Below are positions 61,017 through 64,000 of a stretch of DNA of 64,000 nt, piece after piece. Source of the DNA: Candidatus Parcubacteria bacterium (lineage in GTDB: Bacteria > Patescibacteria > ABY1 > BM507 > UBA12075). The notes under the pieces were generated by a model. It made no database searches and had not been told where the DNA came from. It saw only the letters and a program-made list of their open reading frames with translations. Made by a program: the position numbers and the translations under genes. The stretch lies in the NCBI GenBank assembly GCA_002869165.1, contig PKTK01000003.1:92200-156199 (forward strand), read 5' to 3'. Numbering within the stretch: the first letter of the stretch is position 1; each line of letters begins with the position of its first letter.

Positions 61017-62713
61017 TGATTAAGAGACTTTTTTCTGGAAAAATAAATAGCATAACACTAGCAGCGCTATTAGTAGCGCTGTCTTCTTTGGTGTCCAGAT
61101 TTTTAGGAATTTTTAGGGATCGTATTTTGGCTGGTGAGTTTGGAGCAGGAGATACGCTAGATGTTTACTATGCAGCTTTTCGTATTCCTGATTTTATTTT
61201 TAATATGTTAGTTTTGGGAGCTTTGTCAGCTGGTTTTATTCCAATTTTTTCTAATTTATTAAAAACTAGAGACGGTAAAAGCACCAAAGAAATGCGCATC
61301 AAGAATAAGGAAGCCTGGAATCTAGCTAGCAATATTTTAAATGTTTTGGCTTTGGCTCTTATTGTAATATCTTTTCTCTTGATTACTTTTTCTCCTTATT
61401 TGAGCAAGTTGATTGTGCCGGGTTTTTCACCAGATAAGCAAGCCTTGGTTGCTAGACTGACCATGATAATGTATTTATCACCGATATTTTTGGGTATATC
61501 AAGTGTGTTTGGCGGAATCCTTCAGTCTTTTAAACGTTTTTTTGTGTATTCTTTATCTCCGATTCTTTATAATATTGGTATTATAATTGGAGCTTTATTC
61601 TTCGTACCGATTTGGGGAGTGTTTGGACTTGCTTGGGGGGTTGTTTTGGGGACTTTTCTTCATATGTTGGTGCAGATCCCCATGGTCTTTAAATTGGGCT
61701 ATAGCTATAAGCCGATTATTGATCTAAAAAATAAATATTTTAAAAAGATTAGTATCATGATGGTCCCGAGAACTCTTAGTTTGGCAATCGCTCAGATAAA
61801 TTTTTTGGTAATTACTGTGATGGCTTCCAGTTTGGAGAGCGGCTCCCTAGCGGTATTTAACTTTGCTAACAATCTTCAATCTTTCCCAATTGGAATTTTT
61901 GGCATTTCTTTCGCAGTGGCTGCTTTTCCAGTCTTGTCATCAGTCGCTTTCGATAAGAAGAAACTTATCGAGAATGTGTCTCATGTTTTTAGACAAATTA
62001 TTTTTTTTATAATTCCCGCTACGGTGTTGATGTTGGCTTTGAGGGCTCAAGTAGTCAGAGTAATCTTGGGAACAGGGCAGTTTGGCTGGCAGGATACAGT
62101 GGCCACGATAGATGCTCTTAGTTTTTTTACTATTTCACTTTTTGCCCAGGCCTCTATACCTCTTTTGGTTCGGGTTTTTTATGCTAGACACAATTCCAAA
62201 ACACCGTTTTTTATTGGTTTAGTTTCAATAGCTATTAATATTATTTTGAGTTATTATTTACCGAAGATTGAAGTAGCACAAACCATAATTGATCCAAGTG
62301 GTCTTAGGGTTGTTGAGTATTTCCCGTTAGGTGTGGCTGGTTTGGCGCTAGCTTTTTCTATTGCTAATATTGTTAATTTTGTTCTGTTATGGATAGTTTT
62401 GAAATTTGAACTTGGTTCAATGGATGAGAAACGAATTTTTATTTCTATTAGCAAATTTTCCGTTTCAGCGATTGCCGCTGGTATCATAGTTCAGGCTATG
62501 GAAAACTACATAGCTCCAATTGTTGATATGGAAAGGTTTTGGGGTATAAGCACTCAGATGATTATTGCTGGAACTTCAGGAGTTCTTGTGTACGTGGCTT
62601 TTTGTTCGTTACTTAAGAGTGAAGAGCTCTTTAATTTTTGGCATTCGATCAAACGTAGGTTACCTGGTCAAAAAATTGAAACAGGAGATCAGGGGGAGGC
62701 AAGAGGTATTTAG
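61016..62713 (+). CDS. murJ: Lipid II flippase MurJ
   Basis: 565 residues with about fourteen hydrophobic helices. The start ALLVALSSLVSRFLGIFRDRILAGEFGAGDTLDVYYAAF is the family signature (here split by wording into residues about 16-55). LFAQASIPLLVRVFYARHNSKTPF is the highly conserved eighth-helix region. MurJ flips lipid II for peptidoglycan synthesis, fitting the mre and PBP2 genes nearby. The C-terminal tail is short and charged. The start overlaps the previous stop by one base. Confidence 0.94.
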   Translation: MIKRLFSGKINSITLAALLVALSSLVSRFLGIFRDRILAGEFGAGDTLDVYYAAFRIPDFIFNMLVLGALSAGFIPIFSNLLKTRDGKSTKEMRIKNKEAWNLASNILNVLALALIVISFLLITFSPYLSKLIVPGFSPDKQALVARLTMIMYLSPIFLGISSVFGGILQSFKRFFVYSLSPILYNIGIIIGALFFVPIWGVFGLAWGVVLGTFLHMLVQIPMVFKLGYSYKPIIDLKNKYFKKISIMMVPRTLSLAIAQINFLVITVMASSLESGSLAVFNFANNLQSFPIGIFGISFAVAAFPVLSSVAFDKKKLIENVSHVFRQIIFFIIPATVLMLALRAQVVRVILGTGQFGWQDTVATIDALSFFTISLFAQASIPLLVRVFYARHNSKTPFFIGLVSIAINIILSYYLPKIEVAQTIIDPSGLRVVEYFPLGVAGLALAFSIANIVNFVLLWIVLKFELGSMDEKRIFISISKFSVSAIAAGIIVQAMENYIAPIVDMERFWGISTQMIIAGTSGVLVYVAFCSLLKSEELFNFWHSIKRRLPGQKIETGDQGEARGI

Positions 62714-62851
62714 ACTACAAACAGTATATTATATTTCGTGATGTATTTTGTTGTTTTTGAGTATTAAATGTTGCTTTAAAAATAAGAATGACACAGGTGG
62801 ATTTGAAAGATACAAGAATACAAGGACACAAGATGCAAACAAATTACAAAT

Positions 62852-62891
62852 AAAAAATAACCAAACAATATTAATATTTGGTTATTTTTAT
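62852..62891 (+). terminator. Terminator downstream of murJ
   Basis: AAAAATAACCAAA (62853-62865) pairs with TTTGGTTATTTTT (62877-62889), loop of 11 bases, and ends in a T-run. It lies about 140 bases after the murJ stop. Confidence 0.7.
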
Positions 62892-62896
62892 TTAAT

Positions 62897-63001
62897 TAGA
62901 TTCTCCCTTTTTTCAAAGGGCAGTACCCGAGCGAAACATAAATAGTTAATTCTCCCTTTTTTCAAAGGGGAGTACCCGAGCGAAGCGAGGGGGAGGGGTT
63001 A
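62897..63001. repeat. Tandem GC-rich repeat, family B (copy set 2, inverted)
   Basis: A short unit (62897-62935, TTCTCCCTTTTTTCAAAGGG, then CAGTACCCGAGCG) is followed by a long unit (62947-63001) with AGTACCCGAGCGAAGCGAGG and GGGAGGGG. Taken as reverse complement this is the same long-then-short arrangement as at 27543-27637. Both units contain an ACTCCCC-type hairpin. Confidence 0.75.
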
Positions 63002-63142
63002 AAAGACATCAACAACAGAAGATACAGGATTCTTCTCCGCCATCTGTTAATTAATCAAGGCGGATTAGGGTGACAAATTTTATATTCGTTTTGTAATAAG
63101 TAATATGTGACGTAAATAAGTGTTTTATGAAAAGTGATTTTA

Positions 63143-63151
63143 TGTTATAAT
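63143..63151 (+). promoter_or_regulatory. Extended -10 promoter of the secreted protein gene
   Basis: TGTTATAAT (TGN plus TATAAT) at 63143-63151, 28 bases before the ATG. No clear -35 is visible. Confidence 0.45.
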
Positions 63152-63178
63152 ATCCATATAAAATTAAAATATTCCCAT

Positions 63179-64000
63179 ATGAAAAAAGCATTCCCTAAGC
63201 TATTAATAATAGCGTTTTTGACGCTTGCTTTTTTGTTTTTTAGCCAATTTTTTACTAGTGCAGTAGACGAGAACAATGCCAGCGCAGAAAAGGTTTTACC
63301 CAATGGTTATATTGGAGGAGGAGTAGCTCAAGGTTGGCATGGTGATGACAGTAGTTGGGATTATACCTTGCCTTTTGATTTTGTTTTTTATGGTGAAGCT
63401 TATAAAGATATTAAGATAGGTTCAAATGGAGTTATTTGCCTAAATGGAGAAGGTTGTAGCTCTTGGCTTTATACGCTAAGTAATAATTTTACATCAGGAC
63501 CAATTATCGCTCCAATGTGGACTGATCTTCGTACAGATAGAAATTCTAATGATATTTTTATCACTGAAAACGCTGATAATGTAATTATTAGGTGGAATGC
63601 CGTTGAATATGGACATACTGATGATATGGATATTGAATTAATCCTTTATGACAATGGAAGTTTTAAGTTTAACTATGGCGCTCAAGCTACTCCAATTGTA
63701 AATAATCTTCCTCAAGTAGGTTTTTCCGTAGGTGATGGAACTAATTATTTTGAATCATCATATCATCTTAATACGGATTTTGACTGGGTAGACTCTCTAG
63801 TCTGGGGTTTTACTCCAATAATAACTTCAACTATTCCAAGTAATAACGGCACAGGTGCAAATCTAACCCAAACCCCAAGCATAACCTTCGACAGAACCAT
63901 ATACAGAGCCACCGGCACTATCTCTATCAAACAAACAAGTGACAATTCTCTAATAGAATCATTCCCAGCTACTAGCTCGTCTATAACAGGCTGGGGAACA
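63179..64000 (+). CDS. Secreted surface protein, 3' end outside window
   Basis: 274 codons are open to the window end. A signal peptide is clear (KKAFPKLLIIAFLTLAFLFF, likely cleavage after residues 28-36). Residues 40-200 are a beta-rich domain with IKIGSNGVICLNG and APMWTDLRTD, resembling nidogen-like or lectin-like surface domains. From about residue 220 (TSTIPSNNGTGANLT, then SITFDRTIYRATGTISIK) the sequence resembles an SbsA-type Ig-like domain (Big_5). Base composition changes at about 63810 from G/T-rich to A/C-rich on this strand. A cell-surface adhesin or S-layer-type role is plausible. Confidence 0.7.
   Translation, partial: MKKAFPKLLIIAFLTLAFLFFSQFFTSAVDENNASAEKVLPNGYIGGGVAQGWHGDDSSWDYTLPFDFVFYGEAYKDIKIGSNGVICLNGEGCSSWLYTLSNNFTSGPIIAPMWTDLRTDRNSNDIFITENADNVIIRWNAVEYGHTDDMDIELILYDNGSFKFNYGAQATPIVNNLPQVGFSVGDGTNYFESSYHLNTDFDWVDSLVWGFTPIITSTIPSNNGTGANLTQTPSITFDRTIYRATGTISIKQTSDNSLIESFPATSSSITGWGT

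Larger units (their letters stand above)
62714..63178. other. 465-base gene-free stretch with repeats
   Basis: No coding sequence is supported. It contains a hairpin terminator (62852-62891), repeat family B copy set 2 (62897-63001) and an AT-rich promoter region for the secreted protein (63130-63178). An open frame at 62748-62945 has no family and overlaps these repeats. Confidence 0.6.

Noticed and set aside
62748..62945. Open frame of 65 codons after murJ
   Set aside because: It runs through a terminator hairpin and repeat family B, and has no coding signature.
1..64000. Global reassignment of TAA or TGA
   Set aside because: Both codons end many genes at family-typical positions, so only local readthrough or errors can explain the six interruptions.
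1..64000. CRISPR array, prophage, tRNA or rRNA genes
   Set aside because: No regularly spaced repeats of CRISPR type, no phage structural genes and no tRNA or rRNA sequences were recognised on reading.

Overview
The window is AT-rich bacterial DNA with tightly packed genes, very few Shine-Dalgarno sequences, short versions of normally longer proteins (ProS without its editing insertion, a 226-residue HrcA) and many small transferases. This suggests a member of the Candidate Phyla Radiation (Patescibacteria), most likely a Parcubacteria-type lineage. That placement is inferred from gene content, because no rRNA or tRNA gene was seen. TAA, TAG and TGA all end ordinary genes, so the code looks standard.

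Region 1 (about 1-29.7 kb) is a surface-glycan locus. A plus-strand run to 20.5 kb encodes glycosyltransferases, SAM methyltransferases, two radical-SAM/SPASM proteins, a flippase-like membrane protein, two large membrane proteins, GalE and an FAD-dependent oxidoreductase. It also holds a compact cassette of O-carbamoyltransferase, SGNH hydrolase, SxtJ-like protein and DUF5989. A convergent minus-strand run (20.5-24.7 kb) adds a glycosyltransferase, a third radical-SAM protein, an RmlD-like reductase and a Wzx-type flippase. A secreted lipase-like protein, a lone CysC kinase and the initiating polyprenyl-phosphate sugar phosphotransferase close the locus. Together these could build, decorate and export a lipid-linked glycan.

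Region 2 (29.7-54.9 kb) is conserved housekeeping: holB, a BNR-repeat lipoprotein, frr, an RseP-type protease, hpf, secA, secD (with two parvulin-like modules inserted), secF, proS, mreB-mreC-mreD-PBP2, and then a heat-shock block. The heat-shock block starts at a perfect CIRCE operator and contains hrcA, a Nudix-GrpE fusion, hsp20, a membrane-anchored protein with an AT-hook-like tail, dnaK, a small unknown gene, DUF3467, dnaJ and an HtrA protease.

Region 3 (55-60 kb) is a gliding-motility-like ABC module (ATPase, permease, auxiliary subunit, thioredoxin-like protein, DUF4340). It is followed by a PfkB kinase, MurJ, and the start of a large secreted protein cut by the window end.

The most striking anomaly is that six otherwise intact genes each carry one in-frame nonsense codon (five TAA, one TGA), with recognisable homology continuing in the same frame on the far side. 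I saw no frameshifts. Mirrored copies of a repeat family at 27.5 kb and 62.9 kb bracket the housekeeping block.
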